Shown here: in pieces, positions 8,997-17,981 of the stretch
Layout of the letters: each line of letters starts with the position of its first letter
How positions within the stretch are numbered: the first letter of the stretch is position 1
From: Pontivivens sp032464575
GTDB taxonomy: Bacteria > Pseudomonadota > Alphaproteobacteria > Rhodobacterales > Rhodobacteraceae
Direction of reading: 5' to 3'
NCBI GenBank assembly: GCA_032464575.1
Contig: JAWDKM010000006.1
Coordinates: 186,001-250,000, forward strand
Length of the DNA stretch: 64,000 nt
Position numbers and translations under genes: made by a program
Notes under the pieces: model-generated
The model's input: only the letters and a program-made list of their open reading frames with translations
Database searches by the model: none
Told to the model about the DNA's origin: nothing

Positions 8997-9659
8997 ATGA
9001 CCCGCGCCGTCAACATCAAACCGCCGCCGCTGACCGACTACGCCCCGCCTGAGGGGCCGGTCGAGGTCGTGCATGCGGACGAGGCGCTGCTGGTCGTGGT
9101 CAAGCCCGCCGGTCTGCTGAGCGTTCCGGGCAAGGACTGGCCCGATTGCCTGGAGGCGCGGCTGCGTGCGCGGCACCCCGAGGCCCTGTCGGTGCACCGG
9201 CTCGACATGGACACCTCGGGCCTGATGGTCTTCGCCCGGACGCCTGCGGCGCAACGCCATCTCGGCCTGCAATTCGAGCGGCGGCAGGTGGCGAAGATCT
9301 ACCTTGCCCGTGTTGCCGGACATGTCGCCGGGCAGGCCGGCTTCGTCGCGCTGCCGCTGATCGCCGACTGGCCGAACCGCCCGCTGCAAAAGATCTGCTG
9401 GACCCACGGCAAGCCGGCGCATACCGACTGGCGCGTGCTCGACCGCGGTGCGGACACGCTGCTGGAACTCTCGCCCCGCACGGGACGCAGCCACCAGCTG
9501 CGCGTCCATTGCCGTGAGATGGGCCATGTGATCCTCGGCGACCGCTTCTATGGCGGACCGCCCGCCGCGCGGCTGATGCTGCACGCCGCCGAACTGCGGC
9601 TGCGCCATCCCCAGGGCGGCCGTCCGATGCATTTCACCGCGCCGGCGCCTTTCATCTGA
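8997..9659 (+). CDS. rluA: RluA-type pseudouridine synthase
   Basis: The 220-residue product matches the short RluA type, which modifies U746 of 23S rRNA and U32 of some tRNAs in E. coli. The catalytic motif is SVHRLDMDTSGLMVFARTPA (Asp about residue 66). LLELSPRTGRSHQLRVH and GHVILGDRFYG are the other conserved blocks. It has no S4 domain, which argues against RluC/RluD. The exact target base is inferred from length and similarity. Its start is 31 bases from the divergent EamA start. Confidence 0.88.
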   Translation: MTRAVNIKPPPLTDYAPPEGPVEVVHADEALLVVVKPAGLLSVPGKDWPDCLEARLRARHPEALSVHRLDMDTSGLMVFARTPAAQRHLGLQFERRQVAKIYLARVAGHVAGQAGFVALPLIADWPNRPLQKICWTHGKPAHTDWRVLDRGADTLLELSPRTGRSHQLRVHCREMGHVILGDRFYGGPPAARLMLHAAELRLRHPQGGRPMHFTAPAPFI

Positions 9660-9714
9660 ACCCAAGCGCCGCCCGTCCGTTGATCGGATGATTTTCGATT
9701 ACGGGAGCAATTCC

Positions 9715-9873
9715 ATGGACCTCATCCGCATCATCCTCTCGATCCTGCTGCCGCCGCTCGGCGTGTTCCTGCAGGTGGGCATCGGCTTGCAGTTCTGGAT
9801 CAACATCCTGCTCACGATCCTCGGCTACATCCCGGGCATCGTCCACGCGATCTGGATCATCGCGCGCCGATGA
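9715..9873 (+). CDS. YqaE/Pmp3-family membrane peptide
   Basis: This 52-residue peptide of the Pmp3/YqaE (UPF0057) family has two membrane spans. It shows the hallmark LLPPLGVFLQVG and FWINILLTILGYIPGIVHAIW. Members are small inner-membrane proteins linked to membrane potential or stress. The start at 9715 follows GGGAG; an upstream ATG at 9688 adds nine residues unlike the family. Its stop overlaps the start of the DUF4112 gene by four bases, so the two are probably translationally coupled. Confidence 0.93.
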   Translation: MDLIRIILSILLPPLGVFLQVGIGLQFWINILLTILGYIPGIVHAIWIIARR

Positions 9874-10244
9874 CCGGGATGGCCGACAGCGCCCGGCGGC
9901 TGCAGCGGGTCGAGCGGCTGGCCGACCTGCTCGACACCCGCTTCCGCATCCCGGGCACGCGCATCCCCATCGGTGCGGACGGGATCCTCTCCATCGTGCC
10001 CGTGGTCGGCGACACCGTGGCCGGCGCTATGTCCGCCTGGCTGATCTGGGAGGCCCACCGCATGGGTGCTCGCAAGCGCACGCTGGGCCGGATGGTCGCC
10101 AATGCGGGCCTCGACTACGTGGTCGGATCGATTCCCGTCGTCGGCACCATCTTCGACATCGCCTTCAAGGCCAACAGCCGCAATCTGAAGCTGCTCAAGC
10201 GGGAACTCGCGCAAATGGAGCCCGAGGGCGCCCGGCGGATTTGA
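9870..10244 (+). CDS. DUF4112 membrane protein
   Basis: The 124-residue product fits DUF4112 proteins: RLADLLDTRFRIPGTRIPIG, then DGILSIVPVVGDTVAGAMSAW as a first hydrophobic segment, and YVVGSIPVVGTIFDIAFKAN as a second, ending in a charged tail. The repeated IVPVVGD/IPVVGTIFD motifs are typical. Function is unknown. It overlaps the Pmp3-type gene by ATGA, which suggests a two-gene unit of small membrane proteins. Confidence 0.88.
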   Translation: MTGMADSARRLQRVERLADLLDTRFRIPGTRIPIGADGILSIVPVVGDTVAGAMSAWLIWEAHRMGARKRTLGRMVANAGLDYVVGSIPVVGTIFDIAFKANSRNLKLLKRELAQMEPEGARRI

Positions 10245-10598
10245 TCGCGGCGGGGGCTCGCGCCGCGCGCACCGGCATCGGCGGTAGGTCGCAGGCGGGC
10301 CGGACAAAGGGCGAATATCACCGGATCGGAGCTGCCGACCGCCGCGCGCCCTCGCATACAGGCGCGTTTCGTCCCCTCCTGCCACTCACCGGGCCGCCGG
10401 GCCACGAACATCCGCGCCGAACCCGGCGGGATCCCGCGCGGCAGGGTCCCGCCGATGGCCCTTCAAATCTCTGGTGAGCCGTTGAGCAGGGCCCGCGCCG
10501 CCCGCACCATTGCCCCACCGAACACGCCACATCCGCCGGCCGGTGCACTCACGCCAGGGTGCGCCGATCCCGCCGGGCCCAGATGATGAGACGACCAC
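10245..10598. other. Intergenic stretch, no supported gene
   Basis: No supported coding region was found. GGCGGGATCCC (10425-10435) and GGGTCCCGCC (10444-10453) can pair as a hairpin after the DUF4112 gene. The promoter of the downstream CAP-domain gene should be here but no clear -35/-10 pair was recognised. Confidence 0.4.
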
Positions 10599-11858
10599 AT
10601 GTCCACTGCCGACGATCTCGAACGCCAGATGCTCGACCTCGTGAACGAGGAGCGCACGTCGCGCGGGCTCGACCCGCTCGAACTGGAGCAGAACCTCAAC
10701 GAGGCGAGCGAGGACCACAGTTCCTGGATGCTCGACGCCGACGTCTTTTCGCATACGGGCACCGGTGATTCCGATGCGGGCGAACGGATGGAGGAGGCGG
10801 GCTTCGACTTCTCCGGCTCCTATGCCTGGGCGGAAAACATCGCCTACCGCTCCGTCAGCGGTCCGGACCAGTACGATGAGACGGTCGTGCTGCTCCACGA
10901 GGCGCTGATGGACAGCCCCGGCCACCGGGCCAACATCCTCAATCCCGAACTCGACTATCTCGGCGTCGGCATCGAAGTGGGTGAGTTCAACGGGTTCGAG
11001 GCCATGATGGTCACCCAGAACTTCGCCCTGACCGGGGGCGAGGTCGAGCTCGACACCGGAACGCCCGCCCCGGCGGAGGAGGCACCGATCGCCGAAGCAC
11101 CCGCGCCTATCGTTCCGCCGGTGATGCCGGAGGTCGAGGAGACGCCGGATCCCGTCGCAGGCCCCGTCGAGACGCCCGACGAGAGCCCGGAGCCGGTCGA
11201 GGCGCCCGAGATGCCCGCGCCCGAGGAGACCCCGGAGCCCGGCGACATGCCCGCCCCGGTCACGGCCGGGGACGAGACGCCCGAACCCGTCGAGACGCCC
11301 GAGCCGACGATGCCCGCTCCGGTCGAGACGCCCGAACCCATCGAGGCACCGGGGGAGACGCCCGCCCCGGTGGCGATGGACGGCGAGACGCCCGAGGCTC
11401 CGATCGATGGGGAGACGCCCGCCCCGGTGGCGATGGACGACACGCCCGAGGCTCCGGTGGAGGAGACGCCGATCCCCGTCGCGGTGGATGACGAGGTGCC
11501 TACCGAGGAGGAGGCCCCGATCCCGGTGGCGATGGACGACACGCCGGAAGCTCCGGTGGAGGAAGAGATGCCCGCCGGGCCCGTGATGGAGGACGCCGAG
11601 CCCATCACCTTCGACTGGGTCTGCGGCCGCGAGGACACCTTCGCCTTCGACCTGCCCGACGTGTTCTGGGTCGCGGCACAATTGCTGATGAACTACGTGG
11701 AGGAGACCGGCTTCGGCGAGGATCTTCGAGAGGGTGAGGCGCTCTTCGGCGCGTCCGACAGCCTCGACGATTTCGTGGACACCGGTGTCCGGGCAGCCGA
11801 TGGAGAGCGGGATACGTGCGACGACCTCGCGCTGGTCTCGATCTTCGATATGGGGTGA
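10599..11858 (+). CDS. CAP-domain protein with long acidic repetitive tail
   Basis: Residues 1-148 form a bacterial CAP/SCP (PR-1-like) domain: LERQMLDLVNEERTSRGLDPL, HTGTGDSDAGERMEEAGF, WAENIAY, MDSPGHRANILNP and YLGVGIEV. Residues about 150-335 are a proline/glutamate/threonine-rich linker with many near-copies of ETPEPVEAPE and PVAMDDTPEAPVEE. A third region (about 340-419) has two or more cysteines and no recognised family. CAP proteins are normally exported, yet the N-terminus MSTADDLERQ has no signal peptide and no earlier in-frame start restores one. Export by a type I system would be a guess. The ribosome-binding site is weak. Confidence 0.82.
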   Translation: MSTADDLERQMLDLVNEERTSRGLDPLELEQNLNEASEDHSSWMLDADVFSHTGTGDSDAGERMEEAGFDFSGSYAWAENIAYRSVSGPDQYDETVVLLHEALMDSPGHRANILNPELDYLGVGIEVGEFNGFEAMMVTQNFALTGGEVELDTGTPAPAEEAPIAEAPAPIVPPVMPEVEETPDPVAGPVETPDESPEPVEAPEMPAPEETPEPGDMPAPVTAGDETPEPVETPEPTMPAPVETPEPIEAPGETPAPVAMDGETPEAPIDGETPAPVAMDDTPEAPVEETPIPVAVDDEVPTEEEAPIPVAMDDTPEAPVEEEMPAGPVMEDAEPITFDWVCGREDTFAFDLPDVFWVAAQLLMNYVEETGFGEDLREGEALFGASDSLDDFVDTGVRAADGERDTCDDLALVSIFDMG

Positions 11859-12068
11859 GTGGCGGCTGCCGCTTAGGGGGGCAGGGGCCCCGGCGCGTGC
11901 CGCCGGGGCCCCTTGCATTTCGGGACATCGCTGGCCTCTGGCCCGCCATGCTCCTGCGCGGAAGCGTCCCTCGGTACCGGGCGCCACCCCGAAGCCGGAA
12001 AAGACGCCCCCACGGCGACGGAATGCGGGCGCCGGGCCGTAGAAGGATCGCATAGCGAGGAGATCCCC

Positions 12069-12710
12069 ATGATACGTCCCGCCGCAACCGCGTTCCTGCT
12101 TGCCCTCCCGGCGAGTACGGGACTGACCGAAACCTTCGCCGCCGATGTCTGGGCCGACAACTGGTTCGAGATGCGCGTGAACGGCGAGACCGTCGCCGTG
12201 GACAGCGTCCCGATCACCACCGAACGGTCCTTCAACGCGGAGAGCTTCACCTTCGACGCGGAGCGGCCCTTCGTCATCGGGCTGGTGGCAATGGATTTCC
12301 GGCAGGACGATACCGGGCTCGAATACATCGGCACGTCGCGACAGCAGATGGGCGACGGTGGCGTGATCCTTCAGATCGCCGATGCCGCCGGAGAGACGGT
12401 CGCCGTCAGCGACGCGAGCTGGCAGTGCCGCGTGATTCATACCGCTCCGCTGGATACTTCCTGCGAGGGCCAGGCCAACCCAGTCGCGGGCGAGGGTGCC
12501 TGCGCGTTCGAGGCCGCCGCCGCGCCGGAGGGCTGGGACCTGATGACGTTCGATGCCTCCGATTGGCCGCCGGCCAGCATCCACACCGCCGCCGCCGTGG
12601 ATCCCAAGGACGGGTACGACCGCATCCGGTGGTCGCCCGCCGCCGAATTCATCTGGGGACCGGATCTCGAACGCGACAACACCATCCTCTGCCGGGGGAC
12701 GGTCGAATGA
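12069..12710 (+). CDS. Exported hypothetical protein paired with YHYH protein
   Basis: The 213-residue product starts with a signal peptide (MIRPAATAFLLALPASTGLT) after GAGGAGAT. The mature part, with ADNWFEMRVNGE and several W/F/D-rich strands, looks like a beta-sandwich. It contains four cysteines (near WQCRVIH, DTSCEG, GACAFE and ILCRGT). I do not recognise an enzyme family. The stop overlaps the start of the YHYH gene by ATGA, so the two are almost certainly made together and may act together in the periplasm or outside the cell. Confidence 0.75.
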   Translation: MIRPAATAFLLALPASTGLTETFAADVWADNWFEMRVNGETVAVDSVPITTERSFNAESFTFDAERPFVIGLVAMDFRQDDTGLEYIGTSRQQMGDGGVILQIADAAGETVAVSDASWQCRVIHTAPLDTSCEGQANPVAGEGACAFEAAAAPEGWDLMTFDASDWPPASIHTAAAVDPKDGYDRIRWSPAAEFIWGPDLERDNTILCRGTVE

Positions 12711-13699
12711 GACGCGCGCCCCTTCGACCGCAGGACACGTTCCGCCTCGCCAGCCTCGCCGTATCCCTCGGTTTCGCGGTCGTCGGTGCGGGAGCGGCGG
12801 TCGCCCATGACGACCACTGCACGGCCATCGCGATCTCGGTGGAGGATGCGGGGTTCGCGGACAGCGTATCGGTGACCTGCACCGACGATCATGCGATCAT
12901 CCGATCCGACACCTATCCCGACCATGAGAAGATGACGGGCATCGTCGGAACCAACGAACAGGTCCCGGTTCCCGCCGACTACGCGGCACCGATCATCCTC
13001 GACCCCGTCCTGCAGGGCACGCCGCTGACACGCGATGCGGCGCTGGGCGTCGCGGTCAACGGGGTGCCGATCTACGACTACACGGCCGGGGGCGAGATGA
13101 CGCTCGACGATCTCGCGCATCACCAGGCGCGGCACGACACGTTCCAGACCGGCCAGCTCGATATCTGCGGCGGCCATGCCGGGCGCGGCGACGACTACCA
13201 CTACCACGTGACGCCCACCTGCATGATCGCACAGATGGACAACCGCGACGACAATCCGATCATCGGCTGGGCGTTCGACGGTTTCCCGATCTACGGCGAT
13301 ACCAATCCCGACGGCTCGCCGGTCGCTGCGGAGGATCTCGACATCTGCAACGGCCAGCCGGACGACATCTTCGGCTACCGCTACCACACGTCGGACGACG
13401 CGCCCTACATCGTGCAGTGCCTCATGGGCGCCGTGCCCGACTTCGACGGCCTGCCGCGCGTCCGGCCGTTGTCCGGCGTCGACGGCGGTGGTGCCTCCCC
13501 CGGGCGGCCGCCCCAGGGCGGGGTCGAGGATCTGGTGTTCGTCGAGGACGGGAGCGGACGCCGCAGCATGGACTACGGCTATCGCGGCGAGGACTACTTC
13601 ATCCGCTACGCGCCCTCGGACACGCCGGGCTGCTACCTCTTCGAGACGCGGACCGTCACCAATGGCGGTACGATCCGGACGGGCGAATACTGCCGGTGA
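12707..13699 (+). CDS. YHYH-domain exported protein
   Basis: The 330-residue product has an N-terminal hydrophobic export segment (FRLASLAVSLGFAVVGAGAAVA), then the YHYH domain. GVAVNGVPIYDYTAGG, DICGGHAGRGDDYHYHVTPTC (which gives the family its name) and IIGWAFDGFPIYG are all present. The His-rich core could bind metal, but function is unknown in the family. A Gly/Pro-rich hinge near residue 260 precedes a C-terminal segment with two cysteines. It is translationally coupled to the upstream exported protein. Confidence 0.85.
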   Translation: MRRAPLRPQDTFRLASLAVSLGFAVVGAGAAVAHDDHCTAIAISVEDAGFADSVSVTCTDDHAIIRSDTYPDHEKMTGIVGTNEQVPVPADYAAPIILDPVLQGTPLTRDAALGVAVNGVPIYDYTAGGEMTLDDLAHHQARHDTFQTGQLDICGGHAGRGDDYHYHVTPTCMIAQMDNRDDNPIIGWAFDGFPIYGDTNPDGSPVAAEDLDICNGQPDDIFGYRYHTSDDAPYIVQCLMGAVPDFDGLPRVRPLSGVDGGGASPGRPPQGGVEDLVFVEDGSGRRSMDYGYRGEDYFIRYAPSDTPGCYLFETRTVTNGGTIRTGEYCR

Positions 13700-13786
13700 G
13701 CGGCGCGGGGTCCCGCCCGTCCGCGGCACGCGATACTCCCATCTTTCGCAGCCGACCCGCATGCCCGGACGCTGATGCCATCAACG

Positions 13787-13813
13787 AAAAAGCCCCGGCG
13801 CGAACGCCGGGGC
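13787..13813 (-). terminator. Rho-independent terminator after pnp
   Basis: GCCCCGGCG and CGCCGGGGC form a perfect 9-base stem around CGAA, followed on the minus strand by TTTTT. It lies 23 bases past the pnp stop and ends the minus-strand cluster. Confidence 0.88.
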
Positions 13814-13835
13814 CCCTCGTTTCAGCCGGTGGGGA

Positions 13836-15959
13836 TCAGCCCTCCGCGGCGATCTCCTGGCCGGTCTCCTGGTCCACGACCTTCATCGACAGGCGGACCT
13901 TGCCGCGGTCGTCGAAGCCCATGAGCTTGACCTTCACTTCCTGGCCTTCCTTCAGCACGTCCTTCGGGTGACCCACCCGCTCGTTGGAGAGCTGGGAGAC
14001 GTGGACGAGGCCATCGCGCTTGCCGAAGAAGTTCACGAAGGCGCCGAAATCCATCAGCTTCACGACCTTGCCGGTGTAGATCTCGCCCACCTCCGGCTCG
14101 GCCACGATGGAGTGGATCATGGCGCGGGCCTTCTCGATCGCCTCGCCGTTCGGGGATGCGATCTTGATGACGCCGTCATCGTTGATGTCGACCTTGGCGC
14201 CCGACTCCTCGACGATGCCGCGGATGACCTTGCCGCCCGACCCGATCACTTCGCGGATCTTGTCCTGCGGAACCGTCATCGTCTCGATGCGCGGGGCGTG
14301 GACGGAGAATTCGGCGGCGCCCGTCAGGGCCTTCGCCATCTCGCCCAGGATGTGCATCCGGCCTTCCTTGGCCTGGCTCAGCGCGGTCTCCATGATCTGG
14401 GGCGTGATGCCTGCGACCTTGATGTCCATCTGCAGCGAGGTGATGCCGTTCTCGGTGCCCGCGACCTTGAAGTCCATGTCGCCGAGGTGATCCTCGTCGC
14501 CCAGGATGTCGGTCAGGACCGCGTAGTCGCCGTCATCCTCCAGCACCAGGCCCATCGCGACGCCCGCCACGGCGGACTTGAGCGGCACGCCCGCATCCAT
14601 CATGGACAGCGACCCGCCACAGACCGACGCCATGGAGGAGGAGCCGTTGGACTCCGTGATCTCGGAGACGAGACGGATGGTGTAGGGGAAGTCGGTCGCC
14701 GGCGGCAGGACCGCCTGCAGTGCACGCCACGCCAGCTTGCCATGGCCGATCTCGCGGCGGCCCGGGCCCATCATCCGGCCCGCTTCACCCACGGAATACG
14801 GGGGGAAGTTGTAGTGCAGCAGGAAATTGGAGCGGCTCTCGCCATGCAGCGCGTCGATGATCTGCTCGTCGTCGCCGGTGCCCAGCGTGGTTACAACCAG
14901 ACCCTGCGTCTCGCCACGGGTGAAGAGCGCCGAGCCGTGGGTCCGGGGCAGAAGGCCCGTCTCGCACACGATGTCGCGCACTTCGTCGAGCTTGCGGCCG
15001 TCGATGCGGTTGCCGTTCTTGACGACGTCGCCACGCAGCACGGAAGATTCCAGCTTCTTGAAGGCGGAGCCGAGGTTCTTGTCCTCCAGCTCTTCCTCGC
15101 TCAGCCCCTCACGCACCTTCTCGCGCGCGGCGGAGATGGCGGCCTGCCGCTCCTGCTTGTCGCGGATCGCGAAGGCGGCGCGCATGTCGGCCTCGCCCAG
15201 CGACTTCACCTTGTCATAGAGCGCGGAATAGTCCGGCGGGCTGAAGTCGAACGGCTCGTTGGCGCAGTCCTCGGCGAGGTCGATGATCATGTCGATCACC
15301 GGCTGCATCTGCTCGTGGCCGAAGGTGACGGCGCCCAGCATGATCTCCTCGGACAGCTCATAGGCTTCCGATTCGACCATCATCACCGCGTCCTTGGTGC
15401 CCGCGACGACGAGGTCGAGCTGCTGCTCGGGGTTCTCGCGCAGCTTGTGCATGTCGTCGACGGACGGGTTCAGCACGTACTCGCCGTTGGCATAGCCGAC
15501 GCGCGCGCAGCCGATGGGGCCGAGGAACGGCGCGCCCGACAGGGTCAGCGCGGCCGACGCGGCGATCATCGCCACCACGTCCGGATCGTTCTCGAGGTCG
15601 TGGCTGAGCACGGTGCAGATCACCTGCGTCTCATGCTTGAAGCCGGGGACGAAGAGCGGGCGGATCGGACGGTCGATGAGACGCGAGGTCAGCGTCTCCT
15701 TCTCCGTCGGGCGCGCCTCGCGCTTGAAGAAGCCGCCCGGGATCTTGCCGGCGGCGTAGTACTTCTCCTGATAGTGGACGGTCAGCGGGAAGAAGTCGAA
15801 ACCCTCCTTCGGCTGCTTCTCGAACACTACGGCGGCCATCACGGAGGTCTCGCCATAGGTGGCGACGACGGCGGCATCCGCCTGACGGGCGATCTTGCCG
15901 GTCTCCAGGGTCAGCGTGTCGCCTCCCCATTCGATGGACTTCTTGAATTCGTTGAACAT
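13836..15959 (-). CDS. pnp: Polyribonucleotide nucleotidyltransferase (PNPase)
   Basis: This is the 3'-5' phosphorolytic exoribonuclease of the degradosome. The 707-residue product has the usual layout. The first RNase PH domain carries GETSVMAAVVFEKQPKEGFD and RPIRPLFVPGF. The helical linker and second RNase PH domain follow, with LFTRGETQGLVVTTLGT and DILGDEDHLGDMDFKVAGT (catalytic Asp residues). After these come the KH domain (IREVIGSGGKVIRGIVEESGA) and the S1 domain (EIYTGKVVKLMDFGAFVNFFG). rpsO lies upstream on the same strand with 178 bases between, the classic rpsO-pnp pair. Confidence 0.98.
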   Translation of the reverse strand: MFNEFKKSIEWGGDTLTLETGKIARQADAAVVATYGETSVMAAVVFEKQPKEGFDFFPLTVHYQEKYYAAGKIPGGFFKREARPTEKETLTSRLIDRPIRPLFVPGFKHETQVICTVLSHDLENDPDVVAMIAASAALTLSGAPFLGPIGCARVGYANGEYVLNPSVDDMHKLRENPEQQLDLVVAGTKDAVMMVESEAYELSEEIMLGAVTFGHEQMQPVIDMIIDLAEDCANEPFDFSPPDYSALYDKVKSLGEADMRAAFAIRDKQERQAAISAAREKVREGLSEEELEDKNLGSAFKKLESSVLRGDVVKNGNRIDGRKLDEVRDIVCETGLLPRTHGSALFTRGETQGLVVTTLGTGDDEQIIDALHGESRSNFLLHYNFPPYSVGEAGRMMGPGRREIGHGKLAWRALQAVLPPATDFPYTIRLVSEITESNGSSSMASVCGGSLSMMDAGVPLKSAVAGVAMGLVLEDDGDYAVLTDILGDEDHLGDMDFKVAGTENGITSLQMDIKVAGITPQIMETALSQAKEGRMHILGEMAKALTGAAEFSVHAPRIETMTVPQDKIREVIGSGGKVIRGIVEESGAKVDINDDGVIKIASPNGEAIEKARAMIHSIVAEPEVGEIYTGKVVKLMDFGAFVNFFGKRDGLVHVSQLSNERVGHPKDVLKEGQEVKVKLMGFDDRGKVRLSMKVVDQETGQEIAAEG

Positions 15960-16137
15960 TCTCGTTTCCTTCCTGCGGATCTGCCGTCCCCTGACGGCCC
16001 CGCGGCCCCCGTTTCATGCGTCCGGGCGTCGGGCTGGGGCTCGGCCCGTGCGCCCATCGGACAGTGCACCTGTTTCCGGGCGGTGCCCCCAAATGCAAAG
16101 CGCGCCCCCGGTGGAGCGCGCCCTGCGTCGTCTCGTG

Positions 16138-16407
16138 TCAGCGGCGGATGCCGAGGCGCTGGATCAGGTCCTTGTAGCGGGCCTCGTCCTTGCGCTTGAC
16201 GTAGTCCAGCAACTTCCGGCGCTGGCTCACCATCTTGAGGAGGCCGCGGCGGGAGTGGTTGTCCTTCTTGTGCTCCTTGAAGTGCTCGGTCAGCGTGGTG
16301 ATCCGGCTCGTCAGGATCGCGACCTGCACCTCGGGGGAGCCGGTGTCGCCGTCCTTCGCGCCGTATTCCTTGATGAGCTCTTCCTTGCGCTCTTGCGTGA
16401 TCGACAT
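16138..16407 (-). CDS. rpsO: 30S ribosomal protein S15
   Basis: S15 binds 16S rRNA helix junctions early in 30S assembly. The 89-residue product is standard in length, with GDTGSPEVQVAILTSRI, HFKEHKKDNHSRRGLLKMV and RRKLLDYVKRKD. It precedes pnp. In many relatives truB lies directly upstream; here DUF1643 and an EamA gene are inserted between. Confidence 0.98.
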   Translation of the reverse strand: MSITQERKEELIKEYGAKDGDTGSPEVQVAILTSRITTLTEHFKEHKKDNHSRRGLLKMVSQRRKLLDYVKRKDEARYKDLIQRLGIRR

Positions 16408-16567
16408 CTGGTCATCCTTTCGGTTCTCGGTTTCGATGCCCTGCGCCCTGCGGCCGATGCCGGGATGTCGTCCAGCATGGTCGGAAAAACGACGAAGGGG
16501 TCGCGAGGCCGGAGCATCCCGGCGCGACCCGGGCGATATGACACAAAGCTCAGGGCTGCGAAAGGGG

Positions 16568-17428
16568 CTAATGCGCGCGCCTGAGCCCCGCGATGTTGGA
16601 CACCAGAAGGGCCGAGATCACGATGGCCCCGCCGATCAGCGCGCCTTGCCCCGGATGCTCCCCGATGATCCACCAGACGAGGAGCGGCGCGAAGGTCGTC
16701 TCAAGGAGCAGGATGAGGCTCACCTCCGGCGAGGGGACGTAGCGTGGCGCGGTGCTGAGGAGGGCGAAGCTGACCGGCGCGATCACCCCGCCGATCAGGA
16801 ACAGGATCGGCAGGTCGCCCTCCAGCGGCATCGCGGCCCCGCCCATCAGGGCGCCGAGGCCGACTGGAAGCACCGTGGCGAGTGCGAGGGCCGGCACCAT
16901 CGACTGGCCCTGCGCCCGGCGCGCCAGCGTGAAGCCGATAGCCATCCCGATCGCCCCGCCGAGGGCCGCGAGATCGCCGCTCCAGTGCGCCACGCCGCCC
17001 GCGTCGCGGCTCACCGCGATCACGCCGATCCCGATGAGCGCCACCGCGATCGTCCAGATCGTGCGCCGCGAGGCCCGCTCGGCCATCCAGAGCCAGGACA
17101 GGATCGCGGCCCAGAGCGGCGTGGTCGCCACGATGAAGAGCGTGTTGGCCACCGTCGTCCAAGATATGGCGAGGGTGAAGCAGCAGCCCGCGATCCCCAT
17201 CGCCAGCGCGAACCCCCAGCCGTTTCGTCCCAGTCCGCGCAGGTCGTCTACCAGCCGCGCGCGCCGCCACAGGATCAGGGCGGTCCACAGCGACAGGCCC
17301 TGAAAACCGGCGCGCCAGAACATCAGCACCCATTCGTCGGAGCGGATCAGCCGGAACAGGATCGTGTCGGGCATCAGCACGAGCACGGCAAGCACCGCGA
17401 TCCCGAGCCCCTTCGCCCGGTCGCTCAC
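16568..17428 (-). CDS. EamA-family (DMT) transporter
   Basis: The 286-residue product has about ten hydrophobic segments in two EamA repeats, including LGIAVLAVLVLMPDTILFRL, WTTVANTLFIVATTPLWAAI with GERA-like AERAS at the end of repeat 1, and SLILLLETTFAPLLVWWIIG in repeat 2. The substrate is unknown. The start is taken as GTG at 17428, whose last bases overlap the stop of the DUF1643 gene (GTGA), so the pair is probably translationally coupled. The frame is open upstream to 17755 but that part is a shadow of the DUF1643 gene. Confidence 0.88.
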   Translation of the reverse strand: MSDRAKGLGIAVLAVLVLMPDTILFRLIRSDEWVLMFWRAGFQGLSLWTALILWRRARLVDDLRGLGRNGWGFALAMGIAGCCFTLAISWTTVANTLFIVATTPLWAAILSWLWMAERASRRTIWTIAVALIGIGVIAVSRDAGGVAHWSGDLAALGGAIGMAIGFTLARRAQGQSMVPALALATVLPVGLGALMGGAAMPLEGDLPILFLIGGVIAPVSFALLSTAPRYVPSPEVSLILLLETTFAPLLVWWIIGEHPGQGALIGGAIVISALLVSNIAGLRRAH

Positions 17429-17970
17429 GCCCAGTCCTCCGGTGCCTTGGCATAGGTGACATAGAGCGGGTGCCGCGGATGCCCCTCCTTGGTCAGGCCC
17501 AGCGTCAGCAGCCGCGCACCGCTCTTTCTCAGCATCGCACCCACCTCCGCCCCGCGACCCAGATGCACGCCATGCGCGCCCCAGGCGCAGAGCGTCGCGT
17601 CGGCCCAGGCAGCACCTCCCAGCACCGCCGCATCGTTGTCCGGCCCCACGGGCGTCGTCGCCGCGCGGAGCACCCGCGGATCGGTCGCGCGAAAGCCGAA
17701 GATGTTGGTCACCCGGAACGCGCCGTAGCCCAGCGCTCGCGCCCGCCGCTCGCACCGCTCCACCGTCGGGTCGTTCGCGACCTCGTCGGCCTTCGAGGGG
17801 TTGAGCATCACGTAATGCAGCCGCGGGCCGTCACCCCAGACCCGCGTCAGCGCATAGCGGTAGAGCCCGCAGGCCGAGAACACCGCTTCCGACCGCGCCC
17901 GCGCATCGGCATGGCGGCGCCGCACCAGCCTTTCGAATTCGTCCAAATACTCGGATCCGACAGCGGCCAC
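17425..17970 (-). CDS. DUF1643-domain protein
   Basis: The 181-residue product matches DUF1643: YRYALTRVW, LHYVMLNPSKADEVANDPTVERC, GAFRVTNIFGFRATDP and WGAHG are typical motifs. Function is unknown; the family is often found near mobile or phage-related genes, but here it sits in a housekeeping cluster. It starts 11 bases after the truB stop and overlaps the EamA transporter start. Confidence 0.87.
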   Translation of the reverse strand: MAAVGSEYLDEFERLVRRRHADARARSEAVFSACGLYRYALTRVWGDGPRLHYVMLNPSKADEVANDPTVERCERRARALGYGAFRVTNIFGFRATDPRVLRAATTPVGPDNDAAVLGGAAWADATLCAWGAHGVHLGRGAEVGAMLRKSGARLLTLGLTKEGHPRHPLYVTYAKAPEDWA

Positions 17971-17981
17971 GGGCGCGTCCT

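Noticed and set aside
10955..11638. Ser/Gly-rich repetitive minus-strand protein
   Set aside because: It is antisense to the repetitive acidic linker of the CAP protein, which is in frame with a real domain.
10386..12584. 732-codon minus-strand frame with His/Arg/Gly-rich sequence
   Set aside because: It runs antisense to the CAP-domain gene and its neighbour. The repeats seen in it mirror the P/E/T repeats on the other strand.
16095..16125. Possible terminator between rpsO and pnp
   Set aside because: GCGCGC arms are only six bases and self-complementary, with a weak TTT; not enough to call.
13968..16199. 743-codon plus-strand frame
   Set aside because: It is antisense to pnp and rpsO, both certain genes; composition is that of a shadow.
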